DNA from: Sphingopyxis sp. Root154
Lineage (GTDB): Bacteria > Pseudomonadota > Alphaproteobacteria > Sphingomonadales > Sphingomonadaceae
Reading direction: 5' to 3'
Length of the DNA: 64,000 nt
Assembly (NCBI RefSeq): GCF_001427105.1
Contig: NZ_LMGI01000001.1
Coordinates: 1,156,131 to 1,220,130, forward strand
Below the pieces are notes generated by a model. It had not been told where the DNA came from and searched no databases. It was given only the letters and a program-made list of their open reading frames with translations. Shown piece after piece: positions 29,298 to 37,257 of the stretch; positions within the stretch are counted from its first letter, which is position 1; each line of letters opens with the position of its first letter. The position numbers and the translations under genes are program-made.

Positions 29298-30008
29298 TTA
29301 CGGCGCTTTGACGACACACCCTTGCGGAGCGCCGACGGGCGTCGGGACGCGCCGCGCGGTCTTGATCGTCACCTGGGGTTCGAGCATCTGGCCGACCATC
29401 ACGCCCTCACCCGCGGTCGGCGAGATCGGGGCGTTGAAGATCGCCTCGGCGACATCGGCGCCGCCGACGATCTCGCCGAACACCGCGAAACCCGCGCCGT
29501 CGCCGCCCGGCGCATCGGCGTTGAAGCCTTTGATGTCGGACAAGAGCAGGAAGAAATCGCTCGTCGCATCGCCGGGGTTGAGCCGCGCCATCGACAGCGC
29601 GCCCTTGCAGTTGGTCAGCCCCGTCTTCGTGGTCGGCTCGTGCGCGATCGGCGGAAAATTCTTGCGCGCATCGCCGCGGTTGCCCGCCTGTACCAGCTGG
29701 TTCGCCGGACCCCAGCTTTTTGTCGAGCGATAGAATTTGAACCCGTCCATCCGCTTGGCGTCGACGTAGCGCAGGAAATTGGCGGCAGTGATCGGCGCGC
29801 GCTTGTTTTCGATCCGCAATGTGATCGTGCCGAGATCGGTGGCGAGCGCGACATAGGGCCGCGTATCCGCCTCGACAACGGGCGTGACGGGCGCGGGAAT
29901 CGGCGGCAGCGTAGCCGGCGGCAATTGCGTCGCCTGCGGCGGGACGGGGGTCGATTGGGCGGCGAGCGCGAGCGCGGAAAGGAGCGTGGTCAGCATGGCA
30001 CCGATCAT
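29298..30008 (-). CDS. Exported peptidyl-prolyl cis-trans isomerase (cyclophilin type)
   Basis: A 236-residue periplasmic cyclophilin. A signal peptide (MLTTLLSALALAAQ) and a Pro-rich linker precede the cyclophilin domain: LGTITLRIENKRAPITAANFLRYVD, then FKFYRS, a KGALSMARLNPGDATSDFFLLLSD segment matching the active-site strand pair, and GFAVFGEIVGGADVAEAI. The catalytic Arg of human-type cyclophilins is replaced in the FYRS region, as in bacterial PpiA-like forms. Two ATGs five residues apart could serve as start; the first is used here. Confidence 0.85.
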   Translation of the reverse strand: MIGAMLTTLLSALALAAQSTPVPPQATQLPPATLPPIPAPVTPVVEADTRPYVALATDLGTITLRIENKRAPITAANFLRYVDAKRMDGFKFYRSTKSWGPANQLVQAGNRGDARKNFPPIAHEPTTKTGLTNCKGALSMARLNPGDATSDFFLLLSDIKGFNADAPGGDGAGFAVFGEIVGGADVAEAIFNAPISPTAGEGVMVGQMLEPQVTIKTARRVPTPVGAPQGCVVKAP

Positions 30009-30126
30009 AAACGCAATGCACCGGTCGATGCGAGCGGTTTCAGAATGGTTGCCGGCAACAGGGCCGATTGGAAAAATCAGCAAGCCGGTCTAGGCATGCG
30101 CCCCCAGGCAACGAAAGAGGATAGTG

Positions 30127-30813
30127 ATGAGCGAAACGTCGAGCCGCGACACCACACCCGAACCTGCCGTGTCCGCACCCGACGTCGCGGCGATCGGATC
30201 GCGCTTCCTGCGCTATTTGCCATTCATTACGATCGCGCATTTCCTCATTGGCCTGCCAGCGCTGATCGCCTCGCTCGCGCTCGCCTATTTTGCCTTCGTT
30301 CAGGCCGACGCGACGCAGAAGATGCAGAGCGGCGGGGTGATGCCCTTCGTGACCTTCGGAACGAGCAATGGCGACAAGGATGGCAATCAGGATATTGCGC
30401 TGACGCTGACAAACAACGGGGTCGGCCCCGCGATCCTCGGCCCGATCGAAATCCGCTATGAAGGCAAGCCGGTAAACACCCCGATCGACTTGCTCGAAGC
30501 ATGCTGCACCGACGCCGGCGCGCGCCCCTTGCGCTTTTCCACCTCGCCTTCAACCGGAATCGCCGTGCGGCCCGGCGAGACGATCGAATTCGTCAGCTTT
30601 CCGCGTACCCCCGCATCCGAAAAAGTCTGGCAGAGGTTCAACAAGGAGCGGTGGAAACTCAAGGTCCGTGCCTGCTATTGTTCGATCTTCAACGATTGCT
30701 GGATCACCGAAGGGATGCAGGGATTGCCAAAGGCCGTGAACAAATGCCCCGCCGACTGGTCGCTCTATCGCGAGGATGCGGGAAACCGGATCGCCGGGGC
30801 CGACGCGAAATAA
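30127..30813 (+). CDS. Membrane-anchored protein of unknown function
   Basis: A 228-residue protein with a polar N terminus, one transmembrane helix (about residues 30-60: YLPFITIAHFLIGLPALIASLALAYFAFVQ) and a C-terminal domain outside the membrane. That domain has an immunoglobulin-like pattern (IALTLTNNGVGPAILGPIEIRYEG) and several cysteines (ACCTDA, CYCSIFNDCW). I do not recognise a named family; similar proteins occur as single genes in sphingomonads. A GTG directly precedes the chosen ATG. Confidence 0.65.
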   Translation: MSETSSRDTTPEPAVSAPDVAAIGSRFLRYLPFITIAHFLIGLPALIASLALAYFAFVQADATQKMQSGGVMPFVTFGTSNGDKDGNQDIALTLTNNGVGPAILGPIEIRYEGKPVNTPIDLLEACCTDAGARPLRFSTSPSTGIAVRPGETIEFVSFPRTPASEKVWQRFNKERWKLKVRACYCSIFNDCWITEGMQGLPKAVNKCPADWSLYREDAGNRIAGADAK

Positions 30814-30814
30814 T

Positions 30815-30871
30815 TCAACCAATCGGTTGACATTAAAATCAGGGCGATGAATATTCAACCTCATGGTTGAA
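30815..30871 (+). promoter_or_regulatory. Promoter and double operator of the ArsR/SRPBCC operon
   Basis: Two near-identical inverted repeats flank a promoter: TCAACC-AATC-GGTTGA (30815-30830), overlapping the -35 TTGACA (30827-30832), and TTCAACC-TCAT-GGTTGAA (30854-30871), overlapping the start codon at 30863. A possible -10, AATATT, lies at 30850-30855 with 17-base spacing. The layout predicts tight autorepression by the ArsR-type protein, with a very short or leaderless transcript. Confidence 0.7.
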
Positions 30872-31243
30872 CATGATTCGCACACACTCGATACGATTTT
30901 CCACGCGCTGGGCGATGCAACGCGCCGGGCGATGCTGGGCGAGCTGGCCGCCGGCGAACGGACGGTCGGCGAGCTGGCGGAGCCCTTCGCGATGTCGCTC
31001 GCCGCGGCCTCGAAACATATCAAGGTGCTGGAAAGTGCCGGGATGGTCCGCCGCGACGTGCGCGGACGCACCCATGTCTGCAGCCTCGACCCGGTGCCGC
31101 TGATGAGCGCCGACCAGTGGATCGGCATGTACCGCCGCTTCTGGACTGACCGGCTCGATACGCTCGAACGGTTGTTGCGCGCGGAAGATGCCTCCCCCCC
31201 TCCCCCCAAGAAACCCCTCCCCGGGAAAGAAGGAGAAAAGTGA
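30863..31243 (+). CDS. ArsR family winged-helix transcriptional regulator
   Basis: A 126-residue regulator with the ArsR fold (LDTIFHALGDATRRAMLGELAAGERTVGELAEPFAMSLAAASKHIKVLESAGMVRRDVRGRTHVCSL). No metal-binding cysteine motif is present. It belongs to the subgroup paired with SRPBCC/AHSA1 proteins. The C-terminal tail is Pro/Lys-rich. The start codon lies inside a palindrome that is probably its own operator. Its TGA overlaps the ATG of the SRPBCC gene. Confidence 0.92.
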   Translation: MVEHDSHTLDTIFHALGDATRRAMLGELAAGERTVGELAEPFAMSLAAASKHIKVLESAGMVRRDVRGRTHVCSLDPVPLMSADQWIGMYRRFWTDRLDTLERLLRAEDASPPPPKKPLPGKEGEK

Positions 31244-31776
31244 TGACGACGATGCTGACCGAAGAATATTATGGCGTGCTCACCGAGCCCACGACCCTGA
31301 CGATCGAGCGCCTGCTCCCCGGCCCGGTCGAGCGCATCTGGTCGTATCTGACCGATGGCGAGCTGCGCCGCCAATGGCTCGCCGCGGGTGCGATGGAGCA
31401 GATGGTCGGCGCGCCGGTCGAGTTCGTCTGGCGCAACGACGAACTGACCGACCCGCCGGGCGCGCGTCCCGAGGGCTTTGGCGACGAGCACCGCATGACG
31501 TGCGAAGTCTTGGCGATCGACGCCCCCCATATGCTCGCGATCAGCTGGGGCAGCACCGGCGGCGTGACCTTCACCCTCACGGAAAAGGGCGACGAGGTGC
31601 TGCTGACGATCGTCCACAGCCGTGTCGAGGATCCGTCGGTGCTGCTCAACGTCAGCGCGGGCTGGCACAGCCATGTCGATGTGCTCGAAGCGAAGCTGCG
31701 CGGCACGACGCCGGTGCCGCACTGGGACAATTTTGCGCAGCTGCGCAGTGTTTATGCCGAGCGCCTGTTCGGCTGA
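31243..31776 (+). CDS. SRPBCC (AHSA1-like) ligand-binding protein
   Basis: A 177-residue START/Bet v 1-type hydrophobic-cavity protein. It opens with the long strand LTIERLLPGPVERIWSYLTDGELRRQWLA and continues with the strands of the helix-grip fold (HMTCEVLAIDAPHMLAISW, VTFTLTEKGDEVLLTIVHSRV). The ligand is unknown. A Shine-Dalgarno AAGGAG lies just upstream, and the start is coupled to the ArsR gene as TGATG, so the pair is one autoregulated operon. Confidence 0.88.
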   Translation: MTTMLTEEYYGVLTEPTTLTIERLLPGPVERIWSYLTDGELRRQWLAAGAMEQMVGAPVEFVWRNDELTDPPGARPEGFGDEHRMTCEVLAIDAPHMLAISWGSTGGVTFTLTEKGDEVLLTIVHSRVEDPSVLLNVSAGWHSHVDVLEAKLRGTTPVPHWDNFAQLRSVYAERLFG

Positions 31777-31808
31777 CGCCAGAATTTGACCGAAGCCCCG
31801 AAAGAACG

Positions 31809-31884
31809 GGCTGTCTGCATGGACAGCCGGCCAGGGATCGTGGCATTTTCCGACGCGAAGACAAGCTGACGGGAATGCCACGAT
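31809..31884 (+). ncRNA. Structured 5' leader of the guanine-deaminase-like gene (candidate cis-regulatory RNA)
   Basis: Hairpin 1: GGCTGTC (31809-31815) pairs with GACAGCC (31822-31828) across a six-base loop. Helix 2: ATCGTGGCATT (31837-31847) pairs perfectly over 11 bases with AATGCCACGAT (31874-31884), enclosing 26 bases that include TTCCGACGCG and GACAAGC. Helix 2 ends two bases before the ATG at 31886, and the only Shine-Dalgarno-like bases (CGGGA) lie at its inner edge, so folding should limit translation. A purine-type riboswitch is a hypothesis. Confidence 0.45.
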
Positions 31885-31885
31885 A

Positions 31886-32347
31886 ATGGAAGACAGCGAA
31901 GAATATCTGCGCGAAGCGATCGCGCTCGCCTATGCCAATGCAGAAAAGGGCGGCCGTCCGTTTGGCGCGGTGATCGTCCGTGACGGGCGGATCGTTGCCA
32001 AGGCCGTCAACGAAATATCGGAGACCAGCGATCCGACCTCGCATGCGGAGCTCAATGCCATCAGGCTCGCGAGCAAGTCGCTGGGCGCCGACCTCAGCGG
32101 CTGCGCGGTCTTCGCGAGCGGCCATCCCTGCCCGATGTGCATGGCGGCGATGCGCCTCACGGGAATCAACGCCGTGACCTACGCCTATTCGAACGAGGAC
32201 GGCGCCCCGCACGGCCTGTCGACGGCGGCGATCTATGACGATCTCGCCAAGCCATTTTCCCAGCAGGCGATGGAAATCCGCCATTTGCCCGTCCGGCTGG
32301 CGGGCAGGCCCGATCTCTATGCAGGCTGGCGGCAGCGGCAGGGCTGA
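31886..32347 (+). CDS. Nucleoside/guanine deaminase (CDA fold)
   Basis: A 153-residue zinc hydrolase of the cytidine-deaminase-like fold. Zinc and proton-shuttle residues are His53 and Glu55 in THAE-type TSHAEL and Cys82 and Cys85 in HPCPMC. PFGAVIV, DPTSHAELNAIR and the spacing resemble Bacillus guanine deaminase GuaD more than TadA, so it probably converts guanine to xanthine; related substrates cannot be excluded. The 109-base leader before it folds into two helices. A palindromic repeat and the pnp terminator follow. Confidence 0.85.
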   Translation: MEDSEEYLREAIALAYANAEKGGRPFGAVIVRDGRIVAKAVNEISETSDPTSHAELNAIRLASKSLGADLSGCAVFASGHPCPMCMAAMRLTGINAVTYAYSNEDGAPHGLSTAAIYDDLAKPFSQQAMEIRHLPVRLAGRPDLYAGWRQRQG

Positions 32348-32403
32348 TCCACGCGTGGCGATGCGCCGACGACGGGTTTCGACCGGAAGCCGACCTTCCT
32401 GTC

Positions 32404-32480
32404 ATCGTCATCCCGGACTTGATCCGGGATCCATAGCTGCGCCGTCGTCGTGGATCCCGGATCAAGTCCGGGATGACGAT
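32404..32480. repeat. Interspersed palindromic repeat, copy 2 (perfect 30-base arms)
   Basis: Arms of 30 bases (32404-32433 and 32451-32480) are exact inverted complements around a 17-base spacer. The core TCCCGGACTTGATCCGGGA is the same family as copies 1925-2004 and 35811-35883. It lies between the deaminase gene and the pnp terminator. Perfect arm identity suggests a recent or maintained copy. Confidence 0.9.
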
Positions 32481-32529
32481 GCGAGGGCAGTTTGCCGTAA
32501 GCTCCCCACCCCAAAACTGCCAAGAAAAA

Positions 32530-32549
32530 GGGGCCGCTTTCGCGGCCCC
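32530..32549. terminator. Bidirectional Rho-independent terminator after pnp
   Basis: GGGGCCGC (32530-32537) and GCGGCCCC (32542-32549) form an eight-pair stem with loop TTTC. AAAAA precedes it on the plus strand, giving a U-run for the minus-strand pnp transcript, and TTCTCTTTTT follows, giving one for plus-strand transcripts. It sits 27 bases past the pnp stop. Confidence 0.88.
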
Positions 32550-32575
32550 TTCTCTTTTTCCGATTAGCGGAAGGC

Positions 32576-34900
32576 TTAGTCCTTCAGGAAGTCGGGCACA
32601 TGGCCCTGGTCTTCCGGACCTTCGCTGCGCTCGCGGCGCGGGCCGCGGTCGCCACGGCCTTCGCCGCCACCGTCACGGCGCGGGCCGCGGTCACGACCTC
32701 CGCCGCCGCCACGCGGGCCGCGGTCACCGCGGTCGCCGCCGTCACGGCGCGGACCACGATCGCCGCGCGGTTCGCGGGGTTCACGCGGCGGGCGCGTGTC
32801 TTCCAGCTCTTCGCCGGTTTCCTGATTGACGACGCGCATCGACAGGCGAACCTTGCCGCGCGGGTCGATCTCGAGGACCTTGACCTTGACTTCCTGGCCT
32901 TCGCTCAGGACGTCGGCGACCTTCTCGACGCGCTCGTTGGCGATTTCGCTGACGTGGACGAGACCGTCCTTGCCGCCCATGAAATTCACGAACGCGCCGA
33001 AATCGACGAGGTTGACGACCTTGCCGTCATAGATCTTGCCGACTTCGGCTTCCTCGACGATGCCCGAAATCCACTTGCGCGCGGCTTCGATCTGCTCGGG
33101 ATCGCTCGACGAGATCTTGATCAGACCTTCGTCGTCGATGTCGACCTTGGCGCCGGTGGTCGCGACGATCTCGCGGATGACCTTGCCGCCGGTGCCGATG
33201 ATGTCGCGGATCTTCGCCTTGTCGATCTGCATCGTCTCGATCCGCGGCGCATGCGCCGACAGCTCGCTGCGGGCTTCGCCCAGCGCCTTGGCCATTTCGC
33301 CGAGGATGTGCGCGCGGCCTTCCTTCGCCTGGTTCAAGGCGGCTTCGAAGATCTCGCGCGTGATGCCCGCGATCTTGATGTCCATCTGCATCGTGGTGAT
33401 GCCGTTGGCGGTACCCGCAACCTTGAAGTCCATGTCGCCGAGATGATCTTCGTCACCAAGGATGTCCGACAGGATCGCGAAGTCCTTGCCTTCGAGGATC
33501 AGGCCCATCGCGATGCCCGAAACCGGACGCTTGAGCGGAACGCCCGCGTCCATCATGGCGAGCGAACCGCCGCAAACCGACGCCATCGACGACGAGCCGT
33601 TCGACTCGGTGATGTCGCTGGTGATGCGGATCGTGTACGGGAACTCGTCCTTCGTCGGCAGCACCGCGTGCAGCGCACGCCATGCCAGCTTGCCATGGCC
33701 GATGTCGCGGCGGCTGGGCGCCCCGAAACGACCGACTTCGCCGACCGAATAGGGCGGGAAGTTATAGTGCAGCATGAAGTTCGAGTAGCTGAGCCCGTTG
33801 AGGCCGTCGATCATCTGCTCGCTGTCCTTGGTCCCAAGGGTACAGGTCGCGATCGTCTGCGTTTCGCCACGCGTAAACAGCGCCGAGCCATGCGCGCGGG
33901 GCAGGAAGTGCGTTTCGGCGACGATCGGACGAATCTGCGTCGTTGTGCGTCCGTCGATGCGCTTGCCGTCCTTGAGGATGGCGCCGCGAACGATTTCGGC
34001 TTCGAGCTTCTTCATCAGCTTGCCGGCGGCCATCTGGTCCTGCGGCGCGGCGTCAGTGAAGGCAGCCTTGGCGGCAGCGCGGGCTTCGTTCAGCGCGTTC
34101 GAGCGGGCCGATTTGTCGGTCAGCTTGTACGCGGCGGCGATGTCCTTGCCGATCAGCTTCTTCAGCTTGTCCTTGGCGGCGGTCAGGTCGGCCTGTTCGG
34201 CCATGTCCCAGGGATCCTTGGCAGCCTGTTCGGCCAGCTTCACGATCGCCTTGACGACATCCTTACACGCGTCGTGCGCGAACAGCACGGCGCCGAGCAT
34301 GATCTCTTCCGACAGCTCGTTGGCTTCGGATTCGACCATCATCACCGCGTCGTAGGTCGCGGCGACGACGAGGTCGAGGTCGCCTTCGGCAACCTGCGCG
34401 TCGGTGGGGTTCAGGATATATTCGCCATCGACATAGCCGACGCGTGCGGCGCCGATCGGGCCCATGAAGGGCACGCCCGAAATGGTGAGCGCAGCCGAGG
34501 CGGCGACCATCGCAAGGATGTCGGGTTCGTTGTGGCCGTCATAGCTCAGGACCTGAGCAATGACGTTGATTTCGTTGTAGAAACCTTCAGGGAACAGCGG
34601 ACGGATCGGACGATCGGTCAAACGCGAAACCAAGGTTTCCTTTTCGGTCGCGCCGCGCTCGCGCTTGAAGAAGCCGCCGGGGATGCGGCCCGCGCCCGAA
34701 TATTTTTCCTGATAATGGACGGTGAGCGGGAAGAAATCCTGCCCTTCCTTGACCGTCTTGGCAGCGGTCACCGCGGCCAACACCATCGTTTCGCCGAGCG
34801 TCGCGACAACCGCGCCGTCGGCCTGACGGGCAACCTTGCCCGTTTCGAGGGTCAGCGTTTCACCGCCCCACTCGATCGATACTTTTTTCACGTCAAACAT
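32576..34900 (-). CDS. pnp: Polyribonucleotide nucleotidyltransferase
   Basis: A 774-residue phosphorolytic 3'-5' exoribonuclease of the RNA degradosome. Two RNase PH domains (about residues 10-230 and 320-545) are followed by a KH domain ([20 protein letters not shown]) and an S1 domain ([33 protein letters not shown]). An unusually long Arg/Gly/Asp-rich tail of about 70 residues follows before VPDFLKD. Such tails can bind RNA or RNase E. It lies downstream of rpsO, the classical order, and ends at a strong terminator. Confidence 0.97.
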   Translation of the reverse strand: MFDVKKVSIEWGGETLTLETGKVARQADGAVVATLGETMVLAAVTAAKTVKEGQDFFPLTVHYQEKYSGAGRIPGGFFKRERGATEKETLVSRLTDRPIRPLFPEGFYNEINVIAQVLSYDGHNEPDILAMVAASAALTISGVPFMGPIGAARVGYVDGEYILNPTDAQVAEGDLDLVVAATYDAVMMVESEANELSEEIMLGAVLFAHDACKDVVKAIVKLAEQAAKDPWDMAEQADLTAAKDKLKKLIGKDIAAAYKLTDKSARSNALNEARAAAKAAFTDAAPQDQMAAGKLMKKLEAEIVRGAILKDGKRIDGRTTTQIRPIVAETHFLPRAHGSALFTRGETQTIATCTLGTKDSEQMIDGLNGLSYSNFMLHYNFPPYSVGEVGRFGAPSRRDIGHGKLAWRALHAVLPTKDEFPYTIRITSDITESNGSSSMASVCGGSLAMMDAGVPLKRPVSGIAMGLILEGKDFAILSDILGDEDHLGDMDFKVAGTANGITTMQMDIKIAGITREIFEAALNQAKEGRAHILGEMAKALGEARSELSAHAPRIETMQIDKAKIRDIIGTGGKVIREIVATTGAKVDIDDEGLIKISSSDPEQIEAARKWISGIVEEAEVGKIYDGKVVNLVDFGAFVNFMGGKDGLVHVSEIANERVEKVADVLSEGQEVKVKVLEIDPRGKVRLSMRVVNQETGEELEDTRPPREPREPRGDRGPRRDGGDRGDRGPRGGGGGRDRGPRRDGGGEGRGDRGPRRERSEGPEDQGHVPDFLKD

Positions 34901-35057
34901 GGAGTTTCCTTCGCCCGCCGGGCCCGATGCCGGGCGGGGCCTCTGATTCCGGGCAATCCGGCCCGGGGCGGTGTAGGGCGTCTGTCTGCCCCGATGGCGG
35001 TCCCGCCGGATGCGGGAGCGGCCCTGTGGTCCGGCACTTTGCGCGGGACCAATATGA

Positions 35058-35081
35058 CAGCGGCCCCGGAAGTCCGGGGCC
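35058..35081. other. Strong hairpin in the rpsO-pnp intergenic region
   Basis: GCGGCCCCGG (35058-35067) and CCGGGGCCGC (35072-35081) form a perfect ten-pair stem with a four-base loop, 12 bases after the rpsO stop. There is no U-run, so it may act as a partial terminator or RNA-processing site, as known between rpsO and pnp in enterobacteria. A second, imperfect GC hairpin lies nearer the pnp start at about 34912-34942. Confidence 0.6.
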
Positions 35082-35092
35082 GCCAGAAATTC

Positions 35093-35362
35093 TTACTTAC
35101 GAAGACCGAGCTTCGCGATCAGCGCCGAATAGCGGCTCTCGTCCTTCTTCTTCAGATAGTCGAGGAGGCTGCGGCGCTTGTTGACCATCATCAGGAGGCC
35201 GCGGCGGCTGTGGTTGTCCTTGTGGTGCGCCTTGAAGTGGGCGGTCAGCGTGTTGATGCGGTCGGTCAGAATTGCGACCTGCACTTCCGGCGAACCGGTA
35301 TCGCCCTTTGCGCGGGCGTTGTCGGTGATCACTTCGGTTTTGCGCTCGGCGGTAATCGACAT
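35093..35362 (-). CDS. rpsO: 30S ribosomal protein S15
   Basis: The 89-residue S15, which binds the central domain of 16S rRNA. The sequence [56 protein letters not shown] and [14 protein letters not shown] is canonical in length and motif. The frame is open upstream into truB, but the ATG at 35362 gives the exact family N terminus. It lies between truB and pnp in the usual order. Confidence 0.97.
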   Translation of the reverse strand: MSITAERKTEVITDNARAKGDTGSPEVQVAILTDRINTLTAHFKAHHKDNHSRRGLLMMVNKRRSLLDYLKKKDESRYSALIAKLGLRK

Positions 35363-35388
35363 AGATATTTTTCCTCGAACATCCTTGT

Positions 35389-36342
35389 TTACAGATTGAA
35401 GCCGCGGACGACCTTCAGCGTTCCCGCCAAAGCCTCGATCAGGGCAACGGGACGCATTTCGCTGTCCCTTCCCCAATAGAGCCCGTCATCCGTGCTACCC
35501 CCGGTCCAGACACGACCCTGACGGATCGCCCCTGCCGCTTCCGGGGAAAGGTTCAGAGCCGGGATGTCGACCAGCCCTGCCTCAAGCGGCAGAAATACTT
35601 CTGATTGGGCGGCGCCTTGGCCGAATGCGTTCAATTTGTCCAGCGAAATCGCCTGCGACAGATCGAACGGCCCGGCCTTGGTGCGGCGGAGCATCGTGAC
35701 GTGGCCGACGGTGCCGACGGCGTGCGCGATGTCGCGCGCGAGGCTGCGGATATACGTGCCTTTAGAGACGTGGGCGGTGAGAGTGACTTCTTGAAGCGTC
35801 TCCCCTCGCTCGTCACTGCGGACTTGATCCGGTGTGCATTCTTCCGGCGCAGCAATGGATGCCGGATCAAGTCCGGCATGACGAAGAGAATGGACTGTGA
35901 CAGCTCGCGCCTTCATCTCGATCGCCTCGCCCTTGCGCGCGAGATCATATGCGCGCTGGCCATCGATCTTGATCGCCGAGAAAGCGGGTGGCACCTGTTC
36001 GATTGCGCCGGTGAAGCGCGGCAGCACCGCCTCGATCTCCGCAAGCGTCGGCCGCACGTCGCTCGTCGCGACCACCTCGCCCTCGGCATCGAGCCCGTCG
36101 GTTTGGGTTCCGAACCTTATCGTGAAGTCGTATATTTTGCTCGCATCGAGCATCCGGCCGCAAAGCTTCGTCGCCTCGCCGAGCGCGATCGGGAGCACAC
36201 CCGACGCGAGCGGGTCGAGCGTTCCGCCATGGCCGACTTTGACCTTGCCCAGCCCCGCCTCGCGGCACACGCGCTTGACCGCGCCCACCGCCTGCGTCGA
36301 GCCAAGGCCGACGGGTTTGTCGAGGATGATCCAGCCGTTCAT
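35389..36342 (-). CDS. truB: tRNA pseudouridine(55) synthase with an in-frame palindromic insertion
   Basis: A 317-residue enzyme that makes pseudouridine 55 in the T-loop of tRNAs. The catalytic aspartate is Asp43 in [47 protein letters not shown] and [15 protein letters not shown] are conserved. Between VTVHSL and [15 protein letters not shown] lies an extra segment of about 27 residues (roughly 154-180, [15 protein letters not shown]...) encoded by a dispersed palindromic repeat. It lies in a loop between strands, so activity is probably retained. The C-terminal PUA-like part is intact. Confidence 0.95.
   Translation of the reverse strand: MNGWIILDKPVGLGSTQAVGAVKRVCREAGLGKVKVGHGGTLDPLASGVLPIALGEATKLCGRMLDASKIYDFTIRFGTQTDGLDAEGEVVATSDVRPTLAEIEAVLPRFTGAIEQVPPAFSAIKIDGQRAYDLARKGEAIEMKARAVTVHSLRHAGLDPASIAAPEECTPDQVRSDERGETLQEVTLTAHVSKGTYIRSLARDIAHAVGTVGHVTMLRRTKAGPFDLSQAISLDKLNAFGQGAAQSEVFLPLEAGLVDIPALNLSPEAAGAIRQGRVWTGGSTDDGLYWGRDSEMRPVALIEALAGTLKVVRGFNL
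35811..35883. repeat. Interspersed palindromic repeat, copy 3, inserted within truB
   Basis: Left arm CGTCACTGCGGACTTGATCC and right arm GGATCAAGTCCGGCATGACG form an inverted repeat with a few mismatches, sharing the GGACTTGATCCGG core with copies 1 and 2. It keeps the truB reading frame open and is translated on the minus strand as [10 protein letters not shown] and following residues. The left arm has diverged more than the right, as expected when an element is under coding constraint. Confidence 0.9.
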
Positions 36343-36373
36343 CCCGCGCCGCTAGGGCGCGGGCCAAGGGCTG

Positions 36374-36784
36374 TCAATTTTGCGCGGCCTTTTCGGCTTC
36401 GCGCGCCGCTTTCCGTTCTTCCTTTGACGGGGGCGGGGCCGAGGTCACGAAAGAGGTGAGCTGGCAGCGCTCGCCGCGGACGATGATCGACGCGAACTTA
36501 TCGAGCCGCCCGGCGCCGCGCGTTTCGAAGCCGATCGCCTGCGCGAAATCGAGGTCGCGGCAAAAGCCGGCGAAACTGCCATAATACCAGTCGTTGCCGC
36601 GGCCCTGAATCCAGATGCCGCGATCGCGGTCCGCCTGCCAGTTGCGGATCGAGCTGTCGCTGGGAAAAACGATGCTCGATTCGACGCCGAGCGCGCGTGT
36701 TTCCTTTGCCGGCTCGTTGGCCGCCGCGGCCGCAGAAAGGGGAAGCAGCACGGCGGCCAGGGAGAGTGCGAGATTGGATTTCAT
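36374..36784 (-). CDS. Exported DUF6491-like protein
   Basis: A 136-residue protein with a signal peptide (SNLALSLAAVLLPLSAAAAA, cleavage near residue 22). The conserved core is IRNWQADRDRGIWIQGRGNDWYYGSFAGFCRDLDFAQAIGFETRGAGRLDKFASIIVRGERCQLTSF with two cysteines that may pair. This matches my memory of DUF6491, whose function is unknown. The tail is Lys/Glu/Ala-rich. The ATG at 36784 begins the signal peptide. It is upstream of truB on the same strand. Confidence 0.7.
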   Translation of the reverse strand: MKSNLALSLAAVLLPLSAAAAANEPAKETRALGVESSIVFPSDSSIRNWQADRDRGIWIQGRGNDWYYGSFAGFCRDLDFAQAIGFETRGAGRLDKFASIIVRGERCQLTSFVTSAPPPSKEERKAAREAEKAAQN

Positions 36785-36919
36785 GTCATATCTTTCGGTC
36801 GGTGTTACCCTACCCGATGCGGGTGCTAGCAGAGACAATCTGAACCGACACTGACCCGGAAGCATGACCTGGGCAAGCCACCCTTCGCCTCGAGCCGGTC
36901 TCGCGAGTGTGCCGGATTT

Positions 36920-37255
36920 TCACGAAAAGGTATCGCGCAACGCCTTGGTCCGAGGAATGGCCGGTCGCGCCCGCCGCCGGCGATACAGAATTATCGCAGC
37001 CAGCGTCGCGATCGCGCCGCCGCTACCGCCCATCAACGCCGTACCGTATAGATTGATCCCGTCGCCAAGAATGACAAACCCCAAAAACCACAAGCTTGTC
37101 GCAAAAATCGAAGCGATAATCGTCGCTCGAATAATCCCGTCACTCGATGCGCTGAACGTTGCTCGCCGGCGGTCGATGAACCATCCGATCATAAAGACAG
37201 CCAAGCCATTCACCGCGACGACCGCCATGTTGAGGAGGATCTGGAGGGTACTCAC
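36920..37255 (-). CDS. Small three-helix membrane protein of unknown function
   Basis: About 111 residues from a GTG start at 37255, two bases after the stop of the acetyltransferase gene. Three hydrophobic segments are clear: LNMAVVAVNGLAVFMIGWFI, ATIIASIFATSLWFLGFVIL and TALMGGSGGAIATLAAIILY, then a basic tail (RRRRARPAIPRTK). An internal ATG at residue 9 is an alternative start but would shorten the first helix. No family recognised. Confidence 0.55.
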   Translation of the reverse strand: MSTLQILLNMAVVAVNGLAVFMIGWFIDRRRATFSASSDGIIRATIIASIFATSLWFLGFVILGDGINLYGTALMGGSGGAIATLAAIILYRRRRARPAIPRTKALRDTFS

Positions 37256-37257
37256 AT

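Noticed and set aside
31188..31225. Polypyrimidine run in the end of the ArsR gene as a frameshift or terminator
   Set aside because: The CCTCCCCCCC run is in frame, encodes a Pro/Lys tail and is followed by a good Shine-Dalgarno for the SRPBCC gene.
32600..35479. Open frame of about 959 codons on the plus strand opposite pnp and rpsO
   Set aside because: Antisense shadow of pnp and rpsO with no homology-like motifs; it reads through the terminator and hairpin regions.
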